NCBI GenBank assembly: GCA_030603265.1
Contig: JAUVYD010000063.1
Coordinates: 1-7,906 of the forward strand
Direction of reading: 5' to 3'
Length of the DNA: 7,906 nucleotides
DNA from: Dehalococcoidia bacterium
GTDB taxonomy: Bacteria > Chloroflexota > Dehalococcoidia > GIF9 > AB-539-J10
In this document: positions 1 to 5,311 of the stretch, piece by piece
Position numbering within the stretch: position 1 is the stretch's first letter
How the letters are laid out: every line of letters begins with the position of its first letter
Position numbers and translations under genes: made by a program
Notes under the pieces: generated by a model
Seen by the model: the letters and a program-made list of their open reading frames with translations, nothing else
Told to the model about the DNA's origin: nothing
Database searches by the model: none

Positions 1-1
1 C

Positions 2-100
2 GACCGGGCGCTGGACCAGCTCTGGACCATGGCCGATAGACCCCGTGCAAAGGAGGCTTCGGTAACCGCATTTATGAGGCAAGCCAGTGTCGTTGGGTAA
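2..100 (+). CDS. C-terminal fragment of an unidentified protein (start outside window)
   Basis: A frame open from the window edge ends at TAA (98-100) and gives 32 residues, DRALDQLWTMADRPRAKEAS followed by a short tail ending VVG. The composition (alternating Leu, Trp, Ala, Arg and acidic residues) looks like the last amphipathic helices of a soluble protein rather than random translation. The other two forward frames are less convincing; one stops after 12 codons. Nothing in so short a tail identifies a family, so no function is given. The next gene begins about 210 bp downstream with its own promoter-like sequence, so the two need not be co-transcribed. Confidence 0.45.
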   Translation, partial: DRALDQLWTMADRPRAKEASVTAFMRQASVVG

Positions 101-273
101 CAGTTTCATTTGACGCAACACGGTCCTTCTCATGGCGCGGCGGAAGACATCCGGACAGGCTCGTGGCACTTGAGTGACCGTGCTGTTAGAATTACTGCGT
201 CCCGGCGGAGTGCCAGTCGTCGTGACGAGGCGGAATCGCTACTTCAAGCGCCGCCGCGCCTCATCAGCCTCAC
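101..273 (+). other. Intergenic stretch, no gene supported
   Basis: Short open frames cross this stretch, but none has a ribosome binding site or a protein-like composition, and they run on into the methyltransferase gene in the wrong frame. A TAGAAT hexamer at 187-192 resembles a -10 box, but no acceptable -35 lies 16-18 bp upstream. No terminator hairpin with a T-run is visible after the upstream stop codon. Confidence 0.4.
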
Positions 274-302
274 TCCACAATTGCATCCCTGCGCGGTATT
301 AT
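274..302 (+). promoter_or_regulatory. Candidate promoter for a leaderless methyltransferase mRNA
   Basis: TCCACA (274-279, 4 of 6 to TTGACA), a 17-bp spacer and TATTAT (297-302, 5 of 6 to TATAAT). Seven bases after the -10 box lies A310, the first base of ATG. No Shine-Dalgarno sequence precedes the ATG, so a transcript starting at A310 would be leaderless. This is inference from spacing and motif only. Confidence 0.4.
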
Positions 303-309
303 CGACGTG

Positions 310-1131
310 ATGTCATCCGACAAACAGCTTGCCAGCCATTGGAACCAGGTCGCCGCCAACTGGCAGACCTCCGGCTACAGCAACCCCATACTGGCAGCTC
401 ACAAGCGGAGTGTCTACGCTCAACTCATGCTCGAATGCTGCGGGCAGGCAGCACCCGCTCTGGCGCTTAAGACCGACCTGTTCGCCGAGGCGTTCAGTGA
501 AGAGGAGTTCCTTTCCTCCCTCACGTGGTCCGGCAGCATCGTTGGTATCGATATCTCGAACGCGATTGCCGCCACCGCAAGAGAAACCTGCCGTGCGCGT
601 GGGGTCTACCTGAAGGGCTACGTAACGTGCGACGTCAGCCGATTGCCCTTCAGGAGCGGTTGCTGTGACCTTGTCTTGTCCGACTCTACGCTCGATCACC
701 TCCCGACGCGTGACGATATCCTCACGGCGACGGCAGAGCTTGCCCGCGTCCTCGCACCAAGAGGGCGTCTCATACTGACTCTCGACAACCCTAGACAGAT
801 TACATACCCTCCGGAATGGCTGGTACGACTCTGGATGCGCCTGGGGCTCGCCCCCTACTACATTGGTGTCACTCTGTCGCGACGGCAATTGCGGGCGATG
901 TTTCTTGAACTCGGACTGAGAATCGAACGTGAGACGGCTATCCTGCACTACCCCCATCCCGACGGCCTGGTACGCGGGATGGAGACGCTCGTGCGCCGCC
1001 TTGGACGCGGCCACCTGGACCGACTTATCGGACACACTTTCCACCTGTCGGAGAGGTTGCAGAACTCGCACCTCCGATACCTCACCGGACGCTATCTGGC
1101 GGTCTCCGGAGTCAAGGACGCAGCAGATTGA
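310..1131 (+). CDS. Class I SAM-dependent methyltransferase, substrate unknown
   Basis: A 273-residue soluble protein with a Rossmann-type methyltransferase fold. Visible elements are VGIDIS at 78-83 (motif II acidic residue Asp81 at the end of strand 2, for the SAM ribose), CDVSRLPF at 107-114 (adenine-side acidic residue and the usual L-P-F step), DLVLSDSTLDHLP at 120-132 (motif IV, with a His as in many small-molecule methyltransferases), and the RVLAPRGRLILTLDN strand at 146-160. The usual glycine-rich motif I is absent; LALKTDLFAEAF (51-62) sits in its place, a variant I associate with a subset of lipid or small-molecule methyltransferases. The C-terminal third is rich in Arg and aromatic residues with no clear membrane segment. 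GTG at 307 is an in-frame alternative directly before this ATG. Neither start has a Shine-Dalgarno sequence, which fits a leaderless mRNA. Neighbours do not reveal the substrate; O- or C-methylation of a lipid or quinone is only a guess. Confidence 0.85.
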   Translation: MSSDKQLASHWNQVAANWQTSGYSNPILAAHKRSVYAQLMLECCGQAAPALALKTDLFAEAFSEEEFLSSLTWSGSIVGIDISNAIAATARETCRARGVYLKGYVTCDVSRLPFRSGCCDLVLSDSTLDHLPTRDDILTATAELARVLAPRGRLILTLDNPRQITYPPEWLVRLWMRLGLAPYYIGVTLSRRQLRAMFLELGLRIERETAILHYPHPDGLVRGMETLVRRLGRGHLDRLIGHTFHLSERLQNSHLRYLTGRYLAVSGVKDAAD

Positions 1132-1373
1132 GTAGTCTTGTCGAGATAAGGACAGGCGCGCGCCACTCCATGACAGGGTATCTCGCTATCGACTCGGTGG
1201 TCGGCGACGCGGCTCACGGCGGGTTCCGTATCGCCCTCGACGTCTCTCTGAGCAGTCGTGGGCGTCTATCGCCGCGGGCTGATACCCGGTGTCCTGGTCT
1301 CGCCCATTGCAGGCTGGCACTTCGACACACGCTGGAGCTGAACCAGGGCCGCCCCGAGGCGAGCCAACTCGTC
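1132..1373 (+). other. Intergenic stretch, no gene supported
   Basis: Between the methyltransferase stop and the pyrG promoter I see no ribosome binding site, no credible reading frame and no RNA-gene signature. A frame open to 1472 from TTG at 1128 lacks family-like motifs. GGCGCGCGCC (1155-1164) is a perfect palindrome and CGGG-CTGATA-CCCG (around 1279-1292) a weak hairpin; neither is followed by a T-run, so neither is a convincing terminator. The stretch could hold decayed coding sequence or an upstream regulatory region of pyrG. Confidence 0.4.
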
Positions 1374-1402
1374 TTGACATCGCTTCACACTGCCGCTAGA
1401 AT
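1374..1402 (+). promoter_or_regulatory. Strong sigma-70 type promoter for the pyrG-tal-rho operon
   Basis: TTGACA (1374-1379, perfect -35), exactly 17 bp of spacer, then TAGAAT (1397-1402, 5 of 6 to the -10 consensus). The expected start of transcription is about 1407-1410, leaving a leader of roughly 70 nt before the pyrG ATG. The initial transcribed region lacks the G-run used for CTP-sensing reiterative transcription in Gram-positive pyrG genes. No later promoter of similar quality is seen before rho. Confidence 0.75.
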
Positions 1403-1406
1403 TCAA

Positions 1407-1472
1407 ATGCAGTCCACCTCATCCACGACAGGCTCTTCCTTTTGTTGCGATACTCCGCAGATACGATTGTAG
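1407..1472 (+). CDS. Possible 21-residue leader peptide upstream of pyrG
   Basis: ATG at 1407 falls at or within a few bases of the predicted transcription start and opens a frame of 21 codons ending in TAG (1470-1472). The peptide is MQSTSSTTGSSFCCDTPQIR plus a final Leu, very rich in Ser and Thr with a Cys-Cys pair. Its stop lies 7 nt before the pyrG ATG, and pyrG has no Shine-Dalgarno sequence, so ribosomes finishing here could restart at pyrG. No attenuator hairpin is visible. A chance frame is quite possible, and the discriminator of about 4 nt would be short for a transcript beginning exactly at this ATG. Confidence 0.2.
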   Translation: MQSTSSTTGSSFCCDTPQIRL

Positions 1473-1479
1473 CTATCTC

Positions 1480-3093
1480 ATGACGAAATACGTGTTCGTC
1501 ACAGGCGGCGTCCTTAGTTCAGTCGGCAAGGGCGTATCCGTAGCCTCCCTCGGGCGGATACTGCAGAGCCGATCCTACGTGGTCGGAGCACAGAAGCTGG
1601 ACCCCTACTTGAACGCCGAGCCAGGCATCATGTCGCCAGCGCAGCACGGTGAGCTCTTCGTCACCAAAGATGGCGCAGCCACCGATCTGGACCTGGGCCA
1701 CTATGAGCGGTTCATCGGCGTCGAGCTCACCCGGTTCTCCAGCGTAAGTGCTGGTGCGGTCTACAGTGCGCTGCTGGAGAAGGAGCGGAGAGGTGACTAC
1801 CTTGGAGGCACGATCCAGGTTGTCCCACAGTTGACCGACGAGATCAAGCGCTTCATCAGACGCGGAGCCGAGGCCAACGAGGCCGACATCGCGATTGTCG
1901 AGGTTGGTGGCACCGTAGGAGACATCGAGGGACAGCCGTTCCTGGAGGCCATCCGGCAGATGCGGAACGAAGAGGGACGGGAGAACGTCGTCTACATACA
2001 CGTCACCTTCCTTCCGCATATCGCAGCTACGCATGAATTGAAGACCAAGCCCACGCAACACAGCGTCAACGAGTTGCGCCGCATCGGCATACAACCCGAC
2101 GTCATATTGTGCCGCAGTGACTTCCCCATCTCGGACTCAATCAAGGACAAGATATCGTTGTTCTGCGACGTCGACCGGGAAGCTGTGGCGTCTCTTGTGA
2201 CGAGTGAGACCATCTACGAGGTGCCTCTGATTCTCGAAGAGGCGCATCTGGGAGATTTCCTGTGTGAGCGACTGGCCCTGCCTGCTTCCGAGCCCGACCT
2301 CGATGCCTGGCGCTCGCTCGTGGAGCGCCTGAAAACCAGCGCAGAGCCGGTTAACGTCGCCATCGTCGGTGAGCATGTCCAATTGCAGGACGCCTACTAC
2401 TCGGTGAGGGAGGCGTTGCGCCACGCTGCAGTGCTTCATGACAGGCAGGCCGTCCTGCACTGGGTCGATTCCAAGACTCTCTCCGAGGACGACTGCACGC
2501 AGCTCAAGAACATGCAAGGAATCGTCGTCCCGGGCAGTTCCCATTATGAGAGCATGGAGGGATTGATTGCAGCGGCCCGGTACGCCCGGACCTCCCGAAT
2601 CCCATTCCTCGGGCTCGCCACCGGCATGCATGCGATGACTGTTGAATACGCCCGCCACGTTGCGGGAATCGAGGACGCGCACTCCGCAGAGTTCTTCCCC
2701 GACGGGCGGAATCCCGTCATCGACCGCACACCCGGGGCAGATGCTTCGGGCCTCAGACGAGGTACATACCCCTGCAAGCTCATCGATGGGACTCGCGCAG
2801 CGGCCGCGTTTCGCACTGGCCTCAGCTATGAGCGGCACCGGCACGCCTACGAACTGAACAACCACTTCCGGCCGCGACTGCGAGACGCGGGCCTGATTCC
2901 TTCGGGCGTGTCGGCTGACGACCAGTTCGTCGACATACTCGAGGTCGCGGACCACCCGTGGATGCTCGGTTGTCAGTTTCATGCCGAATTCAAGTCACGT
3001 CCCGACCTGCCTCATCCACTCTTTGTAGCCTTCATGGCGGCTGCGAAGGAAGTCCTTCTCGAAGGCGCCCAGCCATCACTCCCCATATCCTAG
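1480..3093 (+). CDS. pyrG: CTP synthase homologue with a degenerate glutaminase domain
   Basis: 537 residues, near the usual 530-550. CTP synthase makes CTP from UTP and ATP with nitrogen from glutamine or ammonia. The N-terminal amidoligase domain (about 1-270) keeps GGVLSSVGKG with Lys17, QKLDPY with Lys39, SPAQHGE, TDLDLGHYERF with Asp71, the EVGGTVGDIE block with Glu141, and the UTP-site KTKPTQHSV (188-196). The C-terminal class I glutaminase domain (about 290-530) keeps the triad His501 and Glu503 (QFHAEF) and Glu404. However, the nucleophile Cys (E. coli 379, in GICLGM) is Ala380 in GLATGM. The oxyanion loop PGGFG is PGSSH (351-355). The GTP-site Arg of the RGxE motif is Glu357, and the glutamine-binding Arg470 is Ala456 in RHRHAYE. 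The Ala codon is GCC, two changes from TGC, so a single read error cannot explain it. I infer ammonia-dependent synthesis or a changed role. The start matches the family N-terminus although no Shine-Dalgarno sequence is visible. Confidence 0.93.
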   Translation: MTKYVFVTGGVLSSVGKGVSVASLGRILQSRSYVVGAQKLDPYLNAEPGIMSPAQHGELFVTKDGAATDLDLGHYERFIGVELTRFSSVSAGAVYSALLEKERRGDYLGGTIQVVPQLTDEIKRFIRRGAEANEADIAIVEVGGTVGDIEGQPFLEAIRQMRNEEGRENVVYIHVTFLPHIAATHELKTKPTQHSVNELRRIGIQPDVILCRSDFPISDSIKDKISLFCDVDREAVASLVTSETIYEVPLILEEAHLGDFLCERLALPASEPDLDAWRSLVERLKTSAEPVNVAIVGEHVQLQDAYYSVREALRHAAVLHDRQAVLHWVDSKTLSEDDCTQLKNMQGIVVPGSSHYESMEGLIAAARYARTSRIPFLGLATGMHAMTVEYARHVAGIEDAHSAEFFPDGRNPVIDRTPGADASGLRRGTYPCKLIDGTRAAAAFRTGLSYERHRHAYELNNHFRPRLRDAGLIPSGVSADDQFVDILEVADHPWMLGCQFHAEFKSRPDLPHPLFVAFMAAAKEVLLEGAQPSLPIS

Positions 3094-3097
3094 GAGG
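3092..3097 (+). promoter_or_regulatory. Ribosome binding site for tal, overlapping the pyrG stop codon
   Basis: AGGAGG, whose first two bases are the last two of the pyrG TAG, lies 5 nt before ATG 3103. This spacing decides the start: the in-frame GTG at 3097 would begin inside the binding site itself. The arrangement suggests translational coupling of tal to pyrG. Confidence 0.8.
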
Positions 3098-3102
3098 TGG
3101 CC

Positions 3103-3768
3103 ATGCAGATATTCCTCGACACTGCAAACCTTGAGCATATCCGGCACGGAGTCGACCTCGGCGTTATCTCAGGCGTCACAACGAACCCGAGCCTTGTGTC
3201 GAAGGAGGGGAAGGTCGACTACAAGGCACTCGTCAAGGAGATATGCGCCATCGTGCCGGGACCCGTGTCGACCGAAGTCCTGAGTCAGGAGTCTGCCGGG
3301 ATGATTGCTGAGGCTCGCGAGATAACGACCTGGGCCGAGAACATCGCGGTCAAGATACCCTCCACTCTCGAGGGCCTGGCGGCAACCTCTGTTCTTGCCA
3401 GAGAGAACGTGAGAGTCAACGTGACTCTCTGCTTCTCACTCAATCAGGCCATGCTTGCTGCCGCCGCAGGCGCCGCCTTCATCAGCCCCTTTGTCGGCAG
3501 GCTCGACGATATCGGAGAGGAGGGAATGCAGCTCGTAGTTGACATTGTGGACTACCTTCGCTACTATGACCTTCCCACCCGTGTTATCGCGGCCAGCATC
3601 AGACACACGTCTCACTGTCTCTCTGCCTCAAAGGCTGGCGCTCACATCGCTACGGTTCCATACAAGGTACTGCTTCAGATGATTGAGCATCCGCTGACAG
3701 ACGCAGGGGTGCGCCGTTTCGCGGATGACTGGAACAAGGTAATGGGTGACAGCGGCATTCTGCCGTAG
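3103..3768 (+). CDS. tal: Small transaldolase (TalC / transaldolase 3B type)
   Basis: 221 residues, the normal size of the short bacterial transaldolase and fructose-6-phosphate aldolase family, a decameric or pentameric TIM barrel. It moves dihydroxyacetone units between sugar phosphates in the non-oxidative pentose phosphate pathway. Visible features: MQIFLDTANL with Asp6, GVTTNPSL with Asn28 (phosphate and substrate side), the Schiff-base Lys84 in NIAVKIPST, NVTLCFS (106-112), SPFVGRLDDIG (128-138), AASIRHTSH (163-171) and ATVPYKVL (183-190). The residue before VGR is Phe130; in E. coli fructose-6-phosphate aldolase it is Tyr131, so transaldolase rather than aldolase activity is favoured. 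The gene follows the pyrG homologue with a coupled binding site and precedes rho by 46 nt. Supplying ribose-5-phosphate for nucleotides would suit its company with a CTP synthase homologue. Confidence 0.94.
   Translation: MQIFLDTANLEHIRHGVDLGVISGVTTNPSLVSKEGKVDYKALVKEICAIVPGPVSTEVLSQESAGMIAEAREITTWAENIAVKIPSTLEGLAATSVLARENVRVNVTLCFSLNQAMLAAAAGAAFISPFVGRLDDIGEEGMQLVVDIVDYLRYYDLPTRVIAASIRHTSHCLSASKAGAHIATVPYKVLLQMIEHPLTDAGVRRFADDWNKVMGDSGILP
3411..3429 (+). repeat. Perfect hairpin inside tal
   Basis: GAGAGTCA-ACG-TGACTCTC is an 8-bp perfect stem with a 3-nt loop. A competing outer pairing is CAGAGAG (3399-3405) with CTCTCTG (3425-3431). There is no T-run after it, so it is not an intrinsic terminator. 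The bases encode RENVRVNVTLC of the family-conserved NVTL strand, so coding constraint may explain it. Confidence 0.5.
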
Positions 3769-3803
3769 CGGAACTGCCAGCGACTGTGGTTGTTTGCACA
3801 CCA

Positions 3804-3808
3804 GGGAG
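3804..3808 (+). promoter_or_regulatory. Ribosome binding site that sets the rho start
   Basis: GGGAG, 6 nt before ATG 3815. The open frame extends back to an ATG at 3746 inside tal, and another ATG lies at 3824, but only 3815 has good spacing to this site, and it gives the usual Rho length. Confidence 0.65.
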
Positions 3809-3814
3809 AAGATT

Positions 3815-5077
3815 ATGCTCACGATGGCTCAACTCGAAGAAAAGACTCGCGACGAGGTCGAGGGAATCGCGAAAGAGCAGGGAATGACCGGCTATTCCAC
3901 GCTCAAGAAGCCCGACCTGATCCTCCACATACTGAAGTCCCAAGCTGAACAGCAGGGCAATCTCTTCCTCGAGGGCATCCTTGAGATCATGAGCGAGGGA
4001 TATGGGTTCCTGCGACAGGAGAACTTCCTCCGCGGGACGAGCGACGTCTACGTATCCGACTCCCAGATTCGGCGCTTCAACCTCCGGAACGGCGACCACG
4101 TGTCCGGGCAGGCCCGCCCTCCCAAGGAAGGAGAGAAGTACTACGGTCTTCTGCGGGTCGAGACCATCAACGGCCTCGACCCCGAGGCATCAAAGAAGCG
4201 AACCGCGTTCTCAGCTCTGACACCCCTGTTTCCCGAGCAAAGGATCACACTCGAGACCACGCAGGAGGAGCTGTCGACACGTCTAATCGACCTGGTTGCT
4301 CCCGTCGGTCGGGGGCAGAGAGGCCTCATCGTTTCCCCTCCCAAGGCAGGGAAGACCGTCCTCCTCAAGAAGATCGCCCACGCGATGGTAACGAACTACA
4401 GCGACCTCCACGTTATCATCTGTCTCATAGGCGAACGCCCCGAGGAAGTCACCGACATGAAGAGGTCCGTGAACGCAGAGGTGATAGCCGCGACGTTCGA
4501 CGAGCCCGTGGAGACGCAGACACGTGTCGCCGAGCTTGCCCTGGAGCGCGCGAAGCGGCTCGTAGAGATGGGCAAGGACGTCGTGATGCTGCTCGACGGC
4601 ATCACGCGACTCACGAGAGCCTACAACCTGGCGATACCCGCGAGCGGCAGGACTCTGTCCGGCGGTATAGACTCGGCCGCGCTTCATCCTCCAAAGCGGT
4701 TCCTGGGCGCCGCGCGGAACACGGACCAGGGCGCCAGCCTGACAATCCTCGCCACGTGTCTCGTAGACACGGGTAGCAGGATGGACGAGCTCATCTACGA
4801 GGAATTCAAGGGGACAGGCAACATGGAACTCCACCTCGATCGCAAGCTCGCGGAGAGGCGCATGTTCCCCGCAATCAACATCGTCCCCAGCGGCACCCGC
4901 AGAGAGGAGCTACTCCTCGACCCCGAAGCGCTGAAACAAGTGTGGCTCCTGCGGCGTATCGTGAGCATGCTCAACGACGATTCACCGAATCACGAGGCCA
5001 CCGAACGCCTTGTGAACAGGATGGCCAAGACGCGCACGAACGCGGAGTTCCTGGCCTCCCTCTCCAAGGAGATGTAG
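3815..5077 (+). CDS. rho: Transcription termination factor Rho
   Basis: 420 residues, against 419 in E. coli. Rho is a hexameric RNA helicase that ends transcription at C-rich, unstructured RNA. Domains in order: N-terminal helical Rho_N domain (about 1-45, KKPDLILHIL), cold-shock-like primary RNA-binding domain (about 48-118, GILEIMSEGYGFLR and DVYVSDSQIRRFNLRNGD), then the RecA-type ATPase. The ATPase shows Walker A SPPKAGKT (174-181, Lys180), GERPEEVTDM with catalytic Glu207, Walker B VVMLLDGITRL (Asp261), the Q-loop GRTLSGGIDSAALHPPKRF, the R-loop EEFKGTGNMELHL, and arginine finger Arg362 in SGTRREELL. The serine after the Walker B Asp in most Rho proteins (E. coli Ser266, at the bicyclomycin site) is Gly262 here. 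It is third in the operon after pyrG and tal, and its TAG is in frame with the small Cys-rich gene downstream. Confidence 0.97.
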   Translation: MLTMAQLEEKTRDEVEGIAKEQGMTGYSTLKKPDLILHILKSQAEQQGNLFLEGILEIMSEGYGFLRQENFLRGTSDVYVSDSQIRRFNLRNGDHVSGQARPPKEGEKYYGLLRVETINGLDPEASKKRTAFSALTPLFPEQRITLETTQEELSTRLIDLVAPVGRGQRGLIVSPPKAGKTVLLKKIAHAMVTNYSDLHVIICLIGERPEEVTDMKRSVNAEVIAATFDEPVETQTRVAELALERAKRLVEMGKDVVMLLDGITRLTRAYNLAIPASGRTLSGGIDSAALHPPKRFLGAARNTDQGASLTILATCLVDTGSRMDELIYEEFKGTGNMELHLDRKLAERRMFPAINIVPSGTRREELLLDPEALKQVWLLRRIVSMLNDDSPNHEATERLVNRMAKTRTNAEFLASLSKEM

Positions 5078-5137
5078 CCGGGCGCGGCCCTGACGCCGTC
5101 TGCTTTCGCTAACGTCACTCCAGCAGCAGAGCGTAGA

Positions 5138-5311
5138 ATGTCCAAGACTGGCCCCAGTCGGGCTGACCGCCTTCGAATCCGTGTGCGGAGAGCACTCGGG
5201 CTGAATGTCGTGCTCTGTGACAGCTGCAAGTGGAACTGGCGCAGCGCCTGTCACCGGCGAGAGAGGCCCAACGCCGTCTGGTGTCCCGACTTCACCAAGA
5301 AGGGCTCCTAG
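5138..5311 (+). CDS. Small four-cysteine, probably metal-binding protein
   Basis: 57 residues, in frame with and 60 nt below the rho stop. The basic N-terminus (MSKTGPSRADRLRIRVRRAL) is followed by a compact Cys motif: LCDSCKWNWRSACHRRERPN at 26-45, then AVWCPDF at 46-52. Cys27, Cys30, Cys38 and Cys49 give C-x2-C-x7-C-x10-C with conserved-looking Trp, RPNA and CPDF elements, the pattern of a tiny zinc ribbon. I recall similar uncharacterised small proteins with a C-x2-C and RPNA-x-W-C-P core in anaerobes, but name no family. No Shine-Dalgarno sequence is visible at the ATG, the only ATG in the frame before the motif; GTG at codon 16 is an alternative. Its TAG abuts the thiolase stop on the other strand. 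Rho is followed by rpmE (ribosomal protein L31, a Cys-containing small protein) in some bacteria, but this sequence does not resemble L31. Confidence 0.7.
   Translation: MSKTGPSRADRLRIRVRRALGLNVVLCDSCKWNWRSACHRRERPNAVWCPDFTKKGS

Noticed and set aside
174..470. 98-codon frame overlapping the methyltransferase start
   Set aside because: Arg-, Ser- and Pro-rich out-of-frame translation with no binding site, overlapping a gene with real motifs.
313..1071. Reverse frame of 252 codons opposite the methyltransferase
   Set aside because: The forward strand has methyltransferase motifs; the reverse translation has none.
1128..1472. 114-codon frame between the methyltransferase and pyrG
   Set aside because: It starts with TTG inside the preceding stop region, has no ribosome binding site, crosses the consensus pyrG promoter and resembles no protein; only its last 21 codons are kept as a weak leader-peptide idea.
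2600..2630. Sequencing error as the cause of the missing PyrG cysteine
   Set aside because: The Ala codon GCC differs from Cys codons at two or more positions, the frame is intact on both sides, and three other glutaminase residues have changed as well.
2137..2982. Long reverse frame of 281 codons opposite pyrG
   Set aside because: Shadow of the pyrG coding strand in GC-rich DNA; no binding site or recognisable motif.
5075..5077. Pyrrolysine decoding of the rho TAG, given the nearby corrinoid genes
   Set aside because: Rho ends at its normal length at this TAG, and several genes here use TAG as a plain stop.
5078..5100. Intrinsic terminator after rho (GGGC-GCG-GCCC)
   Set aside because: Only a 4-bp stem and no T-run; the small Cys gene follows directly.
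5138..5311. Ribosomal protein L31 (rpmE), which follows rho in some bacteria
   Set aside because: The Cys spacing and surrounding residues do not match L31, and the L31 opening (HPxY) is missing.
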